Shown: in pieces, positions 16,210 through 25,648 of the stretch
Layout: each line of letters starts with the position of its first letter
Numbering within the stretch: the stretch's first letter is position 1
Origin: Fen-1301 sp963786395
Lineage (GTDB): Bacteria > Bacteroidota > Ignavibacteria > Ignavibacteriales > Ignavibacteriaceae
Length of the DNA: 64,000 bases
Direction: 5' to 3'
NCBI GenBank assembly: GCA_963786395.1
Contig: CAWAZD010000007.1
Coordinates: 1-64,000, forward strand
Position numbers and translations under genes: made by a program
The notes under the pieces: model-generated
Database searches by the model: none
What the model saw: only the letters and a program-made list of their open reading frames with translations
Told to the model about the DNA's origin: nothing

Positions 16210-17275
16210 ATACTTAGTTAAACAGTTCGTTCAAACAATAATTTTCGGAATTATTGCTTTTACAATGATATTCATTGTAATTAATATGATGGAAGACCTT
16301 GATGAATTTATTGATCAGAAGGTTCCGGCATCAATAGTAATTCAATACTATATTGTATTTGCACCTGAAATAATCCGTTTAATTACGCCGGTTTCGGTTT
16401 TCTTTGCAGCCTTGTTTGTAGCCGGAAAAACTTCCAATCTAAGTGAGCTAACGGCAATGAAAGCAGGCGGCATAAGTATGTTCAGGTTTATGGCGCCATT
16501 CCTTATTACATCATTTTTAGTAAGTATCATGTCAGTTTACTTTGCCGGTTATGTTGTGCCAATGGCAAACAAGACCAAATTGAATCTTGAAATGGTATAC
16601 CTGAAGCGGGGTACCAACTATGCGGGTTCAAATATTTTCTTTCAGGATTCAAACACAAGGATTATAAATATTTCTTTTTTCGATAATACATCCAACCAGG
16701 CTATAAGGACGAGTATACAGGAATTCAGAACAAATGACCCTACAAGAATGGTTTCAAGAATTGATGCACAGAGAATGGGTTATGATACATTAAAACATAT
16801 ATGGGTTGCATTACGCGGAGTAAAGAGGGATTTTTCGGAAAATGGAGATCAAACTTATTATTTTGATTCACTAAAGCTTAATTATCTGGGGTTTTCACCA
16901 AATGATCTTGACAGTAAACAGCAGAAGATTGAGGAGATGAATTTTACAGAACTTAAAAAATACATGAAGACACAGCAGCAGGCAGGAATTGACCCAACTG
17001 AAACATTGATAGAGTATTATTCAAGATACGCATTTGCAATGGCTAGTTTTATAATTGTGTTTTTTGGTTTGCCTATTTCAGCGAACAGGAGGAAAGGAGG
17101 AGTGGCGGTTAATATTGGAATAAATATGCTAGTTACATTTCTATACCTGGTATTCATGAAAATAAGCCAGGCGTTCGGAAAGAATGATGCGATGAATCCT
17201 ATCCTTACCGCCTGGCTTGCAAATTTAATCTTTCTGGCAGCGGCTTTTTATAACCTGCCAAAGATGCGTCAATAA
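16193..17275 (+). CDS. LptF/LptG family permease (second of pair)
   Basis: 360 residues starting MKIIDKYLVKQFVQTIIFG, the standard N-terminal coupling helix and first membrane segment of the family. Further helices and the periplasmic domain follow, and the C-terminal helices include GLPISANRRKGGVAVNIGIN. Together with the preceding gene it should form the LptFG heterodimer. It overlaps that gene by 17 bp and ends 5 bp before the convergent stop of the DUF5723 protein. Which of the two is LptF and which LptG cannot be decided from motifs alone. Confidence 0.85.
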   Translation: MKIIDKYLVKQFVQTIIFGIIAFTMIFIVINMMEDLDEFIDQKVPASIVIQYYIVFAPEIIRLITPVSVFFAALFVAGKTSNLSELTAMKAGGISMFRFMAPFLITSFLVSIMSVYFAGYVVPMANKTKLNLEMVYLKRGTNYAGSNIFFQDSNTRIINISFFDNTSNQAIRTSIQEFRTNDPTRMVSRIDAQRMGYDTLKHIWVALRGVKRDFSENGDQTYYFDSLKLNYLGFSPNDLDSKQQKIEEMNFTELKKYMKTQQQAGIDPTETLIEYYSRYAFAMASFIIVFFGLPISANRRKGGVAVNIGINMLVTFLYLVFMKISQAFGKNDAMNPILTAWLANLIFLAAAFYNLPKMRQ

Positions 17276-17279
17276 ATAA

Positions 17280-18689
17280 TTAAATCTTCCATCTTGAACC
17301 GATTGAAACAGTAAACATTTTACCGCTGTTTCCCATAACAACCTGATTTATATCAGAAGTAGCAAAGAGAAATTCAACAAGACCTGTATCAAATCCAAGA
17401 CCGAAAGCCCATCCGAATCCATCCAGTCCTCCGATTGAAAATCCGGTTCTTACGTTTAACCAACCCAGAGGAGCCCAATCGCCGCCAATAGACCATCTGG
17501 CAATTTTGCTATTTCCGGGGACATTATTGAATCCCTGATTATAATCTAAAGCTATAAGAAGAGAACCGGGTATAACACCGACAAGATTATATGAAGCTCC
17601 TAATCTGAAAGTAGTAGGCAGATCCGTTGAGAAACCGCTTGTCGGATGACCTTTCCCTTTAATTGTATCCTGCAGATTTTGACGTTGAGTGCTGTCAGTA
17701 AGATCCGTTAAAGTAACGTTACCATTACCGGAATATTCAGCAGTACCTTTATCCCAGTTTATTTTACCAATATCAGTAACAGACAGAGAAAATCTCCATA
17801 CTTTATCATAAGCAGCAGCAACACCTAAATCAATACCTAAACCGGTTCCTGCTGGAGTGAGGAAGGGACCCACGCTTGATTTTGAGGTATTAAGAGAATC
17901 AAAATCATAAACCTTACCAAAGTCTGGTGAAAAGGCTGATTTTATCATCCACTCTGAACCTACATTTAATTGATTTTGAGCCCCGGTAGTTAAATTGGTA
18001 TTAACATGATCGACACCAAAGTAAGCAAAACCCTGAACCATTTTAACCGATAAACCGACGGAGATTTTTTCAAAGAAAGTTTGATTTATCTCCGGCAAAT
18101 CTCTTGCATAAGACAATGAATATTCTCTTATCCACCAGCCCTGGGCATCCACATCATTAAACGAGTAGACCTGGTTTGGAGTATTTCCATTCAAGCCAAG
18201 ATCGACTAAGGCTTTAGGGACAGTAAAGGATCCGCCTATAAAGTCGGCCATAGAAAATGCGAATGCACCTGTATAAGGACCTACTTTTAACATAGCAGCA
18301 AAAGGAGTAAGGGAGACATTGCCAAAAGCTCTGCCTGAATTACTGAAAAGATCAAATAATCTTTGTTTATCGGATGGAGTTAAAAAACGTCCCTGTCCAT
18401 TATCACCGCCAAAGAAATAGTTAAAATCGTCAAAGTTCATGAAATTAGTTCCTGCCTTCACGCTTAACGCCGGTAAAGGTAAAACTGTAGTGAATTCAAA
18501 ATGAGCTGACTGAGAAAACATCATATTAGCTGGATTTATGCCAATGGAATAAATACCATCAGTATTTGCATTATAAGTTTTTGCAAGACTCATACTTTTT
18601 GCATCAACAATTCCGACAGAGCCGAATTGTGCAAATGTGCAATATGAAAGACTTAAAATAAACGCGATTGTAATAATTATATTTTTCAT
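17280..18689 (-). CDS. DUF5723 family outer-membrane protein
   Basis: 469 residues with a Sec signal peptide (about residues 1-20, ending CTFA before QFGSVG). The mature start, then SMSLAKTYNANTDGIYSIGINPANM, fits the DUF5723/PorV-like group: a FadL-type beta-barrel with an N-terminal 'NPA(N/G)' segment. Alternating aromatic strands and a terminal beta-strand ending SIGSRWKI are consistent with an outer-membrane barrel. Its ATG overlaps the stop of the upstream lipoprotein gene by one base (TAATG), implying coupling. Specific function unknown. Confidence 0.7.
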   Translation of the reverse strand: MKNIIITIAFILSLSYCTFAQFGSVGIVDAKSMSLAKTYNANTDGIYSIGINPANMMFSQSAHFEFTTVLPLPALSVKAGTNFMNFDDFNYFFGGDNGQGRFLTPSDKQRLFDLFSNSGRAFGNVSLTPFAAMLKVGPYTGAFAFSMADFIGGSFTVPKALVDLGLNGNTPNQVYSFNDVDAQGWWIREYSLSYARDLPEINQTFFEKISVGLSVKMVQGFAYFGVDHVNTNLTTGAQNQLNVGSEWMIKSAFSPDFGKVYDFDSLNTSKSSVGPFLTPAGTGLGIDLGVAAAYDKVWRFSLSVTDIGKINWDKGTAEYSGNGNVTLTDLTDSTQRQNLQDTIKGKGHPTSGFSTDLPTTFRLGASYNLVGVIPGSLLIALDYNQGFNNVPGNSKIARWSIGGDWAPLGWLNVRTGFSIGGLDGFGWAFGLGFDTGLVEFLFATSDINQVVMGNSGKMFTVSIGSRWKI

Positions 18690-20275
18690 TATTTGTCTCC
18701 CTTTATTCTGTAGTTAACACTTCCAAAAACATTAAGTTTGATCCAATCAGTAGGTCTTAAAAAGACTGGAAGATTAGAGACACCGTTAACGTTGGAAGTA
18801 TTTACAGTTACATTTATAATAGCAAAATATGCATTATTAGCCATAAGTTTTATTTGCGAAGAATCTAGTTTTACCGTTGTTAGAGATGTTGCAGGAGTAT
18901 TAACTTTATCATTAATAGGATTAGCTCCTTTTAAACTGATAACGCTTCCAGTAGATGTGGTATCCCTGATTGTGAAAAGAGTATGATAAAATTGATCAGT
19001 TATAGCCACTTGAATATTGGCATTTAGCGGAATGTCATTTTGGATATCAACTGATGCGGTTACACCCTGACCCTTGGAAATCTGATCCCGTGAATCCTGG
19101 CTTATATCAAATGACAGAGTATCGGTAAATGATGTTGCGCTTAAAGCAATATTGCTTTGGGTATTGAAGTTTGTTGTAAAAGTAACGAAATCGCTATTAG
19201 AAGCATCCCTGTATGTCGGATCGTTTCCTGGATTCATAATATAATCAGCGCTGATAATTATTGAATCAGGAAGAAATGTAATGAAATCCAGAAGATTACT
19301 GTTACTTTCACTATACACCTGAGTAATCTTTCCGTTGGTAAAAGTTAGGGTATTTGTTAACGGTGGCAAAGGGTTCAAGGATATAGTCTGTCCGGAGTTA
19401 TTTCTTTTCCCGGTTATTTTGATATTATTCACTTGAACGATAAACGGATTATTTGTAGGTGACAAATAATCGCCATTAAGGGTTAAGGTACCTGTTTTCA
19501 ATTTTACATTACCTCTATATTTAACAGCATCACCCAAATTAAGTGCAAAATTGTTCGAATGATTTCCAAGTGAAGCTTGTGGGAGATAACCCGTAAAAGC
19601 GGAGAAATCAAAATTAGAGCTATACATTTCAAATGGCATAAGGCTTGGTAATGGATTAGTTGAGTTTGCTTTAGCCATAATTGTAAACTTGGAATCTGCC
19701 TGAGTAGAAACCGAAGACTGGTAATGATAGCCTGTGAGGTCCTTTATTAATGAATCGGTTTTGCCTGCACCAATAGGAAGGATCAATGTAAGTTCATGTC
19801 CGGCTGCATCCAAAATACCTGGAACCCTTAAGCTCAGGTTATTTACAAAAGAAGAAGAATTATGACCCACAATTTTTAACAGACCCTTTGCAAAAGTAGC
19901 AGTTTTCAATTGTGCCCCTTTAGGGATTGGAAGGTCAAAGGGATATTCAAGTAAAGGTCCATTGACAAGAATTTGTGTGCCAGCAGGCGTTTGCGATTGT
20001 GTATTTAATTGAATAAAGTTTGATATAAGGATAGTCTGCTTATATTCGTCACGATTAATTAAATAAACATTATTAATAGTATCCAGAGAAATGTAGTTGG
20101 ATGATTTAGCTTTTTTCATAACATCATCCAAGGTGTAAGATTTAATTGCCAGAGGGACATTAAGGGCAACATCCCATTGTGGCATAATGACATCTGTGGG
20201 CATTGTCATGCAACCCTGCAATATTAAAGCAACCAAAATTATGCAAAAAAATTGGTTAAGGTATAGTTTGTTCAT
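18689..20275 (-). CDS. Large beta-rich lipoprotein
   Basis: 528 residues with a lipoprotein signal (VALILQGC, lipobox LQGC, Cys about residue 22). The mature protein is Thr/Ser/Asn-rich and strongly beta, suggesting repeated Ig-like or beta-sandwich modules, without enzymatic motifs. GAGGTTCT precedes the ATG, a Shine-Dalgarno with short spacing. It is coupled by a TAATG overlap to the DUF5723 barrel, so the two probably work as a surface pair. I do not recognise a named family. Confidence 0.65.
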   Translation of the reverse strand: MNKLYLNQFFCIILVALILQGCMTMPTDVIMPQWDVALNVPLAIKSYTLDDVMKKAKSSNYISLDTINNVYLINRDEYKQTILISNFIQLNTQSQTPAGTQILVNGPLLEYPFDLPIPKGAQLKTATFAKGLLKIVGHNSSSFVNNLSLRVPGILDAAGHELTLILPIGAGKTDSLIKDLTGYHYQSSVSTQADSKFTIMAKANSTNPLPSLMPFEMYSSNFDFSAFTGYLPQASLGNHSNNFALNLGDAVKYRGNVKLKTGTLTLNGDYLSPTNNPFIVQVNNIKITGKRNNSGQTISLNPLPPLTNTLTFTNGKITQVYSESNSNLLDFITFLPDSIIISADYIMNPGNDPTYRDASNSDFVTFTTNFNTQSNIALSATSFTDTLSFDISQDSRDQISKGQGVTASVDIQNDIPLNANIQVAITDQFYHTLFTIRDTTSTGSVISLKGANPINDKVNTPATSLTTVKLDSSQIKLMANNAYFAIINVTVNTSNVNGVSNLPVFLRPTDWIKLNVFGSVNYRIKGDK

Positions 20276-20295
20276 AGAACCTCTTGAATAATTTA

Positions 20296-20466
20296 TTAGT
20301 AAATAATAATTTTTAATTTTTTGCTAAATAAAATTGGAGGATAAGAATCCAATCCTACATTATGTAGATTGATAGCAGATCTTATGGAACTATCGGGTTG
20401 GGCAATGATGAATTGAAAGTAAGGATAAAATAAAAACATGAATAAAATGTAAAACATTTTTTTCAT
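20296..20466 (-). CDS. Possible short secreted peptide (56 aa)
   Basis: An ATG (20464-20466) opens a frame with a clean Sec signal (MKKMFYILFMFLFYPYFQFI, cleavage likely after IIA) and a mature part of about 34 residues, ending at TAA 20296-20298, 20 bp ahead of the large lipoprotein. Only a weak AGG lies upstream. It could be a true small exported peptide, a degraded remnant of a larger gene, or chance. No homology evidence. Confidence 0.35.
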   Translation of the reverse strand: MKKMFYILFMFLFYPYFQFIIAQPDSSIRSAINLHNVGLDSYPPILFSKKLKIIIY

Positions 20467-20593
20467 ATGCCGAACCTATTTATGGTTAATAATAAATGAA
20501 ATGAAATGACTTAATATTTCACCTCACAGAAATATTAAGTATAATCATGGATTTATTATAACATAAAATAGAGAAATAATCCACTAAAATATA

Positions 20594-20627
20594 ATTGTAA
20601 ATTCTACTATTAAGTAGAATTTACAAT
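20594..20627 (-). terminator. 15-bp AT-rich perfect hairpin after the DUF3467 gene
   Basis: ATTGTAAATTCTACT and its exact complement flank a four-base ATTA loop, 46 bases beyond the stop of the gene at 20673. The stem is mostly A-T and is followed by a T-rich stretch on the minus strand (TATATTTTAG), so it may terminate the TPR/DUF3467 transcript. It is perfect and long, so a protein-binding role is also possible. Confidence 0.5.
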
Positions 20628-20672
20628 AGGACATTTTATAACAGGCGCTTACCGGTAGAGTAAAAATTATAA

Positions 20673-21002
20673 TTAATTTGGTTTTTCGTCATTATTAACC
20701 GGTGGGACAAAACCAAAGTGTTGATCAGGCGGGGAGTCAACTCTGATTTCCCCAAACCTTGATTCAAACTTTTCAATGTTTTCCTTCAAGGCTCTCATTA
20801 ACATTTTAGCATGCTGGGGAGTAGTTATTATTCGTGATAACACTTTGGCTTTTGGAACTCCAGGGACAATACGGGTAAAATCAATAATAAATTCTGCCGG
20901 TGAATGGGTGATAATAGCAAGATTAGAGTATATACCCTCAGCCTCTTTTTCACCCAACTCTATATTTATTTGCTGGCCTTGCGGCGGTTGATTTTGGTTC
21001 AT
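20673..21002 (-). CDS. DUF3467 family protein
   Basis: 109 residues. The pattern INIELGEKEAEGIYSNLAII, then FIIDFTRIVPGVPKAKVLSR and TPQHAKMLMRALKENIEKFE, matches DUF3467 throughout; members are about 90-120 residues and of unknown function, often with Pro/Gln-rich ends as here. It is soluble and likely cytoplasmic. The stop of the TPR gene lies 6 bp downstream... on the same strand the TPR stop follows after this gene's start region, so the two genes (gap 6 bp) are probably co-transcribed, TPR first. Confidence 0.75.
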   Translation of the reverse strand: MNQNQPPQGQQINIELGEKEAEGIYSNLAIITHSPAEFIIDFTRIVPGVPKAKVLSRIITTPQHAKMLMRALKENIEKFESRFGEIRVDSPPDQHFGFVPPVNNDEKPN

Positions 21003-21008
21003 TTATCG

Positions 21009-22187
21009 TTACTTACCTTTTCTTAACTGATCTACTTTGTCAAATGCATCTTTAGCTTTATCCTGATTACCAGTATTTGCATAAACTTTTCCTAGCAAGT
21101 CCCATGAAGTAATATCTTTAGGATCCATTTGAGTTATTTTCTCGAGATAAGGGATAGCTTGTTGATATTTTTCTTTATAAACTTCACTTTTGTCTCCCTT
21201 TTCATCGATTTTTTTCTTCATATCAGCACCCCATTTTACATAGGATACAGCCATATTATAAAGAGCATTTTTATAATTTGGATCTAAATCAAGAGCTTTT
21301 TTAAATTGCTCAATTGCAGTATCAAATTGGTCTGCACTCATTAGTATAACACCATAGTTATACAAATTTTCCTTTTTAGGATCTTTTTCAGCTAATGATT
21401 TAAATACTCCAAGGGCAATAGTTGATTTATTTGAAGCCACGTAGGAAGCTTCCAAAGTTTTAAGGAGTTCTGTTTCATTTGGAAATTTGTCTCTTCCCTG
21501 TTCAAGTATAGCAATTGATTTGTCGAAATAACCCTGGGAGCTAATGCTATCCTGTGGATTTTTATTTTTCTGGTATTCTAGCTTTGATTCATTTCCCTTA
21601 TCGAAATAAATCTTTCCTAAATAAACAAATCCGTCTGGAATTTTACCAATTGCAGCCAGTTGTTCCAGGGGTTTAATAGCATTGTCTGTTTGTTTCAGGG
21701 CAAAATAACAAAATGCCAGATATTTATAGGGGTTGGATATACCACCAGAATCGGGCAAAATATTGATCGCATTTTGCAGGGAAACAACTGCTTTATTAAG
21801 ATTTACTTTTACAGTATCCGGATCTTTTGTGCCCATAGCTTTTTTATAAAAGGCATCTCCGGCTTTAAACTGACTTACCCAGTAGGAATATTTCTGATTG
21901 GTGATATCTTTCTGGTATTTTTTACTTATCGCAAGTGATTTGTTGTAATCTTCAACGGCAGTAGAAAAGTCTCCTTTCTCACCATTCAGACTTCCAAGAA
22001 GGAACCATCCTTCATCACTTTTAGGATTCTTCTGCACTTCCTTGTTAAGTACTTCTTCTGCTTTAGCATAATTTTTCTGCGATATGTATAATCTTGCACT
22101 TGTCAACTCAGTTGAAGCGCATTCGAAACCGGTAAATAAAATACCGAGGAAAAGTACTGAAATAAATAATATTTTTGAACTTTGCAT
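21009..22187 (-). CDS. Secreted/envelope TPR-repeat protein
   Basis: 392 residues with an N-terminal hydrophobic export signal ending GFECAS; the Glu before Cys makes it a poor lipobox, so anchoring is uncertain. The rest is tetratricopeptide repeats, for example YAKAEEVLNKEVQKNPKSDE, DEGWFLLGSLNGEKGDFSTA, YNYGVILMSADQFDTAIEQF and DLLGKVYANTGNQDKAKDAF, giving about six or more units. TPR proteins hold other proteins together in complexes. GGAGAG precedes the ATG. The DUF3467 gene follows after 6 bp. Confidence 0.75.
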   Translation of the reverse strand: MQSSKILFISVLFLGILFTGFECASTELTSARLYISQKNYAKAEEVLNKEVQKNPKSDEGWFLLGSLNGEKGDFSTAVEDYNKSLAISKKYQKDITNQKYSYWVSQFKAGDAFYKKAMGTKDPDTVKVNLNKAVVSLQNAINILPDSGGISNPYKYLAFCYFALKQTDNAIKPLEQLAAIGKIPDGFVYLGKIYFDKGNESKLEYQKNKNPQDSISSQGYFDKSIAILEQGRDKFPNETELLKTLEASYVASNKSTIALGVFKSLAEKDPKKENLYNYGVILMSADQFDTAIEQFKKALDLDPNYKNALYNMAVSYVKWGADMKKKIDEKGDKSEVYKEKYQQAIPYLEKITQMDPKDITSWDLLGKVYANTGNQDKAKDAFDKVDQLRKGK

Positions 22188-22496
22188 TCTAACTCTCCAT
22201 TAATCTAAAAAAAACATTTAAAATTAAGGCTTTAGGAAAGGATAGTCAAGAAATATAATCAAATATAGATTAGATCTTGAATTCAAAAATCTCCAGAGAT
22301 GATAATAATTGAATAATTAGAATTAACAAACCGTTGTTTCTTAATTATTTTAAATAATACAAGTGTTATTTTCAATTCACATAATTCCATTCAATTTATT
22401 CCACAAATGATTAGGGTATTTAACTTACCAAGATGCCACTTTAATTGATTTTGCCGGCATAAAACAATATTTTTACGCTAATAAAAAGAGGTTATT
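22188..22496. other. Divergent intergenic region, no gene seen
   Basis: 309 bp between the minus-strand TPR gene and the plus-strand deaminase gene. It must hold both promoters. It is very AT-rich and I see no hairpin or RNA element I can name. Confidence 0.5.
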
Positions 22497-23621
22497 TTGA
22501 CTACAGAACAAATCATTAGATCGGCTCCAAAAGTTCTTCTCCATGATCATCTTGACGGAGGACTAAGATCACAGACAGTGATAGAATTAGCAAATGACCT
22601 TAAATACAGCAAATTACCAACAAATGATGCTGGTGAATTAGCTGATTGGTTCTTCAGAGGAGCAAATAAAGGCAATCTTGTAGAGTATCTCCAGGGATTT
22701 GAGCATACTTGCGGTGTTATGCAGACTAAAGATGCTCTTACCAGAGTAGCTTATGAAATGATGGAAGACATGAAAAATGACGGGGTTTGTTATGTAGAAA
22801 CAAGATTCTCCCCTGTTTTTCATACATCTAAAGGATTATATCATGAGGATATTGTAAATGCAGTTCTTGAAGGTCTTGAAAAAGGGAAAAGGGACTTTGG
22901 AGTTGGTTTTGGACTGATACTCTGTGGAATGCGCAATATGAAAAACACTCTGGAAATAGCTGAACTTGCCATAGATTTCCGCGACCAGGGTGTAGTCGGA
23001 TTCGATTTAGCAGGTGAAGAAGGCGGTTACCCTCCTAAAAAACATATAGAAGCATTCCAATTTATTCAAAGGGCAAATTTTAATATTACTATTCATGCAG
23101 GAGAAGCATTCGGGAAGGAATCCATCTGGCAGGCAATACAATGGTGTGGAGCTCATAGAATTGGACATGCTACACATCTTAAAGAGGATTTTACGTTTGA
23201 TAAAGAAGGTAATATCATAAAGTTTGGGGGTCTTTCTCAATATGTTCTGGATAAAAGAATTCCTTTGGAAATTTGTCTTCTAAGTAATGTACATACAGGA
23301 GCTGTAGATAAAATTGAAAACCATCCTTTTGGTTTCCTTTTTAAGGAAAAATTTAGAGTAACAATAAATACTGATGACAGGCTTATGAGCAATACTACAA
23401 TGACAAAGGAATTTCTTACAGCTATTGAACATTTTAACCTGAATCTAGAGGATTTTGAAAAAATTACCTTGAATTCAATGAAATCTGCATTTATTCCTTA
23501 CAAAGAAAGACTGCATTATATTTATAATATAATTAAACCGGGTTACCAGGAAATTAAAGACAAATTATTTTCATTTCAATCATATAAAGAGAACTATGAA
23601 GAAACTGTTCACAAACTATAA
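22497..23621 (+). CDS. Adenosine deaminase family protein
   Basis: 374 residues with the metal-dependent deaminase set: LLHDHLDGGLR (HxH zinc ligands and substrate loop), DLAGEE, TIHAGEAFG (zinc His and catalytic Glu), HRIGHATHL (His), and INTDDRLMSN (Asp pair). This is the add/adenine-deaminase/aminodeoxyfutalosine-deaminase superfamily branch; substrate cannot be settled by motif. The start is TTG (22497), chosen because AGAGG lies five bases ahead and the protein aligns from there. The downstream 111-aa gene overlaps its end by 26 bp. Confidence 0.85.
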   Translation: MTTEQIIRSAPKVLLHDHLDGGLRSQTVIELANDLKYSKLPTNDAGELADWFFRGANKGNLVEYLQGFEHTCGVMQTKDALTRVAYEMMEDMKNDGVCYVETRFSPVFHTSKGLYHEDIVNAVLEGLEKGKRDFGVGFGLILCGMRNMKNTLEIAELAIDFRDQGVVGFDLAGEEGGYPPKKHIEAFQFIQRANFNITIHAGEAFGKESIWQAIQWCGAHRIGHATHLKEDFTFDKEGNIIKFGGLSQYVLDKRIPLEICLLSNVHTGAVDKIENHPFGFLFKEKFRVTINTDDRLMSNTTMTKEFLTAIEHFNLNLEDFEKITLNSMKSAFIPYKERLHYIYNIIKPGYQEIKDKLFSFQSYKENYEETVHKL

Positions 23622-23931
23622 TTTTGAATTCGACAAAAACGAAACAAGATTAATTTCTACTTTCCTAAAGCAAACTTTAAAACAAGTTGATGGGGATAGT
23701 AAGTTTTTCGCTGAATCCAAAGCGTTCGGTTCTATACTTGAAAAAATAAATTCAGGCGGAGAGCAGATAAAATTAACTAAGGACGAAAGGACAAGACTTA
23801 AATTCCAGATTGAGAACAACGTAAAGTTCCTTCAAAAGCAAATAGCAAAAGCCTGGATATTTAAAAAATGGCTTTATAAGTCAATGTTAAAACAATATGA
23901 ACTTCTTTTAGATAATCATTTTAAGGGTTAG
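23596..23931 (+). CDS. Conserved-looking small protein of unknown function (111 aa)
   Basis: A basic, helical protein starting MKKLFTNYNFEFDKNETRLI and ending with an aromatic, lysine-rich helix (KAWIFKKWLYKSMLKQYELL). No signal peptide. It overlaps the deaminase gene by 26 bp and ends 2 bp before hutU, so it is locked into that transcript. I do not recognise a family. It might be specific to this lineage. Confidence 0.6.
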   Translation: MKKLFTNYNFEFDKNETRLISTFLKQTLKQVDGDSKFFAESKAFGSILEKINSGGEQIKLTKDERTRLKFQIENNVKFLQKQIAKAWIFKKWLYKSMLKQYELLLDNHFKG

Positions 23932-23933
23932 AG

Positions 23934-25598
23934 ATGATCCAGTCCGGCGAAAAAACAGAAATCAGAGCACCCAGAGGATTAGATCTGAGCTGTAAGGGAT
24001 GGATTCAGGAAGCAGCACTTAGGATGCTTATGAATAATCTTGATCCTGATGTTGCTGAAAATCCTTCAGAGTTAATTGTATATGGAGGAAAGGGGAAAGC
24101 CGCACGAAATTGGGAATGTTATAATGCCATTGTGGATTCGCTGCGCAGTTTAGAGAATGATGAAACTCTTCTGGTGCAGTCAGGAAAAGCTGTTGGCATT
24201 TTCAAAACCCACACAAACGCTCCAAGAGTTTTAATTTCAAATTCAATGCTGGTACCCGATTGGGCAAACTGGGATGAATTCAGACGGCTTGAAGCTTTGG
24301 GGCTGACAATGTATGGACAAATGACAGCCGGGAGCTGGATTTACATTGGAACTCAGGGAATACTTCAGGGGACCTATGAAACATTTGCTGAATGCGGTAA
24401 AAAATATTTTAACGGTTCACTTAAAGGGAAATTAATATTGACTGCGGGATTGGGAGGTATGGGAGGAGCTCAGCCTTTAGCTGCCACTATGAACGGAGCT
24501 GTATTCCTTGGAATTGAAGTTAACATTGACCGATTGAAAAAAAGAATTGAGACCGGGTACCTTGATTGCTATACAGACAATCTAGATAAAGCTCTTGAGC
24601 TTTTACAAAATGCAAAAGATAAAAAGGAAGCCCTTTCAGTTGGTCTACTCGGGAATGCCGCGGAAATACTTCCTGAAATTCTAAAACGAAATATAACCCC
24701 TGATATTCTGACAGACCAGACTTCAGCTCATGATACTTTGAATGGATATGTGCCGATGGGAATGAGTTATGATGAAGCATTGATGTTAAGGAAAGCTAAT
24801 CCGGATGAATATATTATTAAAGCAAAAAAAACTATAGTCATACATGTACAAGCTATGCTTGACTTGCAAAAAAAGGGCGTTGTTACTTTTGATTATGGAA
24901 ACAACATAAGAGGAGAGGCAAAAGAGAACGGGTTAATTAATGCTTTTGATATTCCCGGGTTTGTACCGGAATTTATACGTCCTTTATTCTGTGATGGGAA
25001 AGGTCCTTTCAGGTGGGTTGCATTATCAGGCGATCCTAAAGATATTTATATAACTGATGCCGCGGTAATGAAAGCATTTCCTGAAAATACTGCACTCTGC
25101 AACTGGATTGACATGGCACAGAAGAAGGTGCATTTTCAGGGGCTCCCCTCAAGAATCTGCTGGCTTGGTTATGGTGAAAGAGCAAAGATGGGTAAAATAT
25201 TTAATGACCTTGTTGCTTCAAAAAAAGTATCGGCTCCAATTGTAATTGGAAGAGACCATCTTGACTGCGGTTCAGTTGCTTCCCCAAACCGGGAAACAGA
25301 AGGAATGAAAGACGGTAGTGATGCGATAGCGGACTGGCCTATATTGAATGCATTGCTTAACTCTTGCGGTGGAGCAAGCTGGGTTTCCGTACATCATGGT
25401 GGAGGAGTAGGAATTGGAAAATCTATTCATGCCGGAATGGTTATAGTAGCGGATGGAACCAAAGAAGCTGAAGAACGATTGATCAGAGTTCTTACTTATG
25501 ACCCGGGCATGGGAATTATGAGGCATGCCGATGCAGGATACGATAAGGCAATTGATAACGCAAAAAAAATGGGAGTTAAAATTCCCATGCTTAAGTAA
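23934..25598 (+). CDS. hutU: Urocanate hydratase
   Basis: 554 residues, the normal length. Start IRAPRGLDLSCKGWIQEAAL and then ELIVYGGKGKAARNWECY, TAGLGGMGGAQPLAATMNGA (NAD-binding glycine-rich loop), LTDQTSAHD and GRDHLDCGSVASPNRETE (active-site Cys region) identify the enzyme with confidence. It converts urocanate to imidazolonepropionate with a tightly bound NAD+, the second step of histidine breakdown. hutH, hutI and hutG are not in the window. The gene starts 2 bp after the 111-aa gene. Confidence 0.95.
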   Translation: MIQSGEKTEIRAPRGLDLSCKGWIQEAALRMLMNNLDPDVAENPSELIVYGGKGKAARNWECYNAIVDSLRSLENDETLLVQSGKAVGIFKTHTNAPRVLISNSMLVPDWANWDEFRRLEALGLTMYGQMTAGSWIYIGTQGILQGTYETFAECGKKYFNGSLKGKLILTAGLGGMGGAQPLAATMNGAVFLGIEVNIDRLKKRIETGYLDCYTDNLDKALELLQNAKDKKEALSVGLLGNAAEILPEILKRNITPDILTDQTSAHDTLNGYVPMGMSYDEALMLRKANPDEYIIKAKKTIVIHVQAMLDLQKKGVVTFDYGNNIRGEAKENGLINAFDIPGFVPEFIRPLFCDGKGPFRWVALSGDPKDIYITDAAVMKAFPENTALCNWIDMAQKKVHFQGLPSRICWLGYGERAKMGKIFNDLVASKKVSAPIVIGRDHLDCGSVASPNRETEGMKDGSDAIADWPILNALLNSCGGASWVSVHHGGGVGIGKSIHAGMVIVADGTKEAEERLIRVLTYDPGMGIMRHADAGYDKAIDNAKKMGVKIPMLK

Positions 25599-25648
25599 TT
25601 AAATAATAAAATATATTCATTATCCGATAAAAACAGAAGGGATAAACC

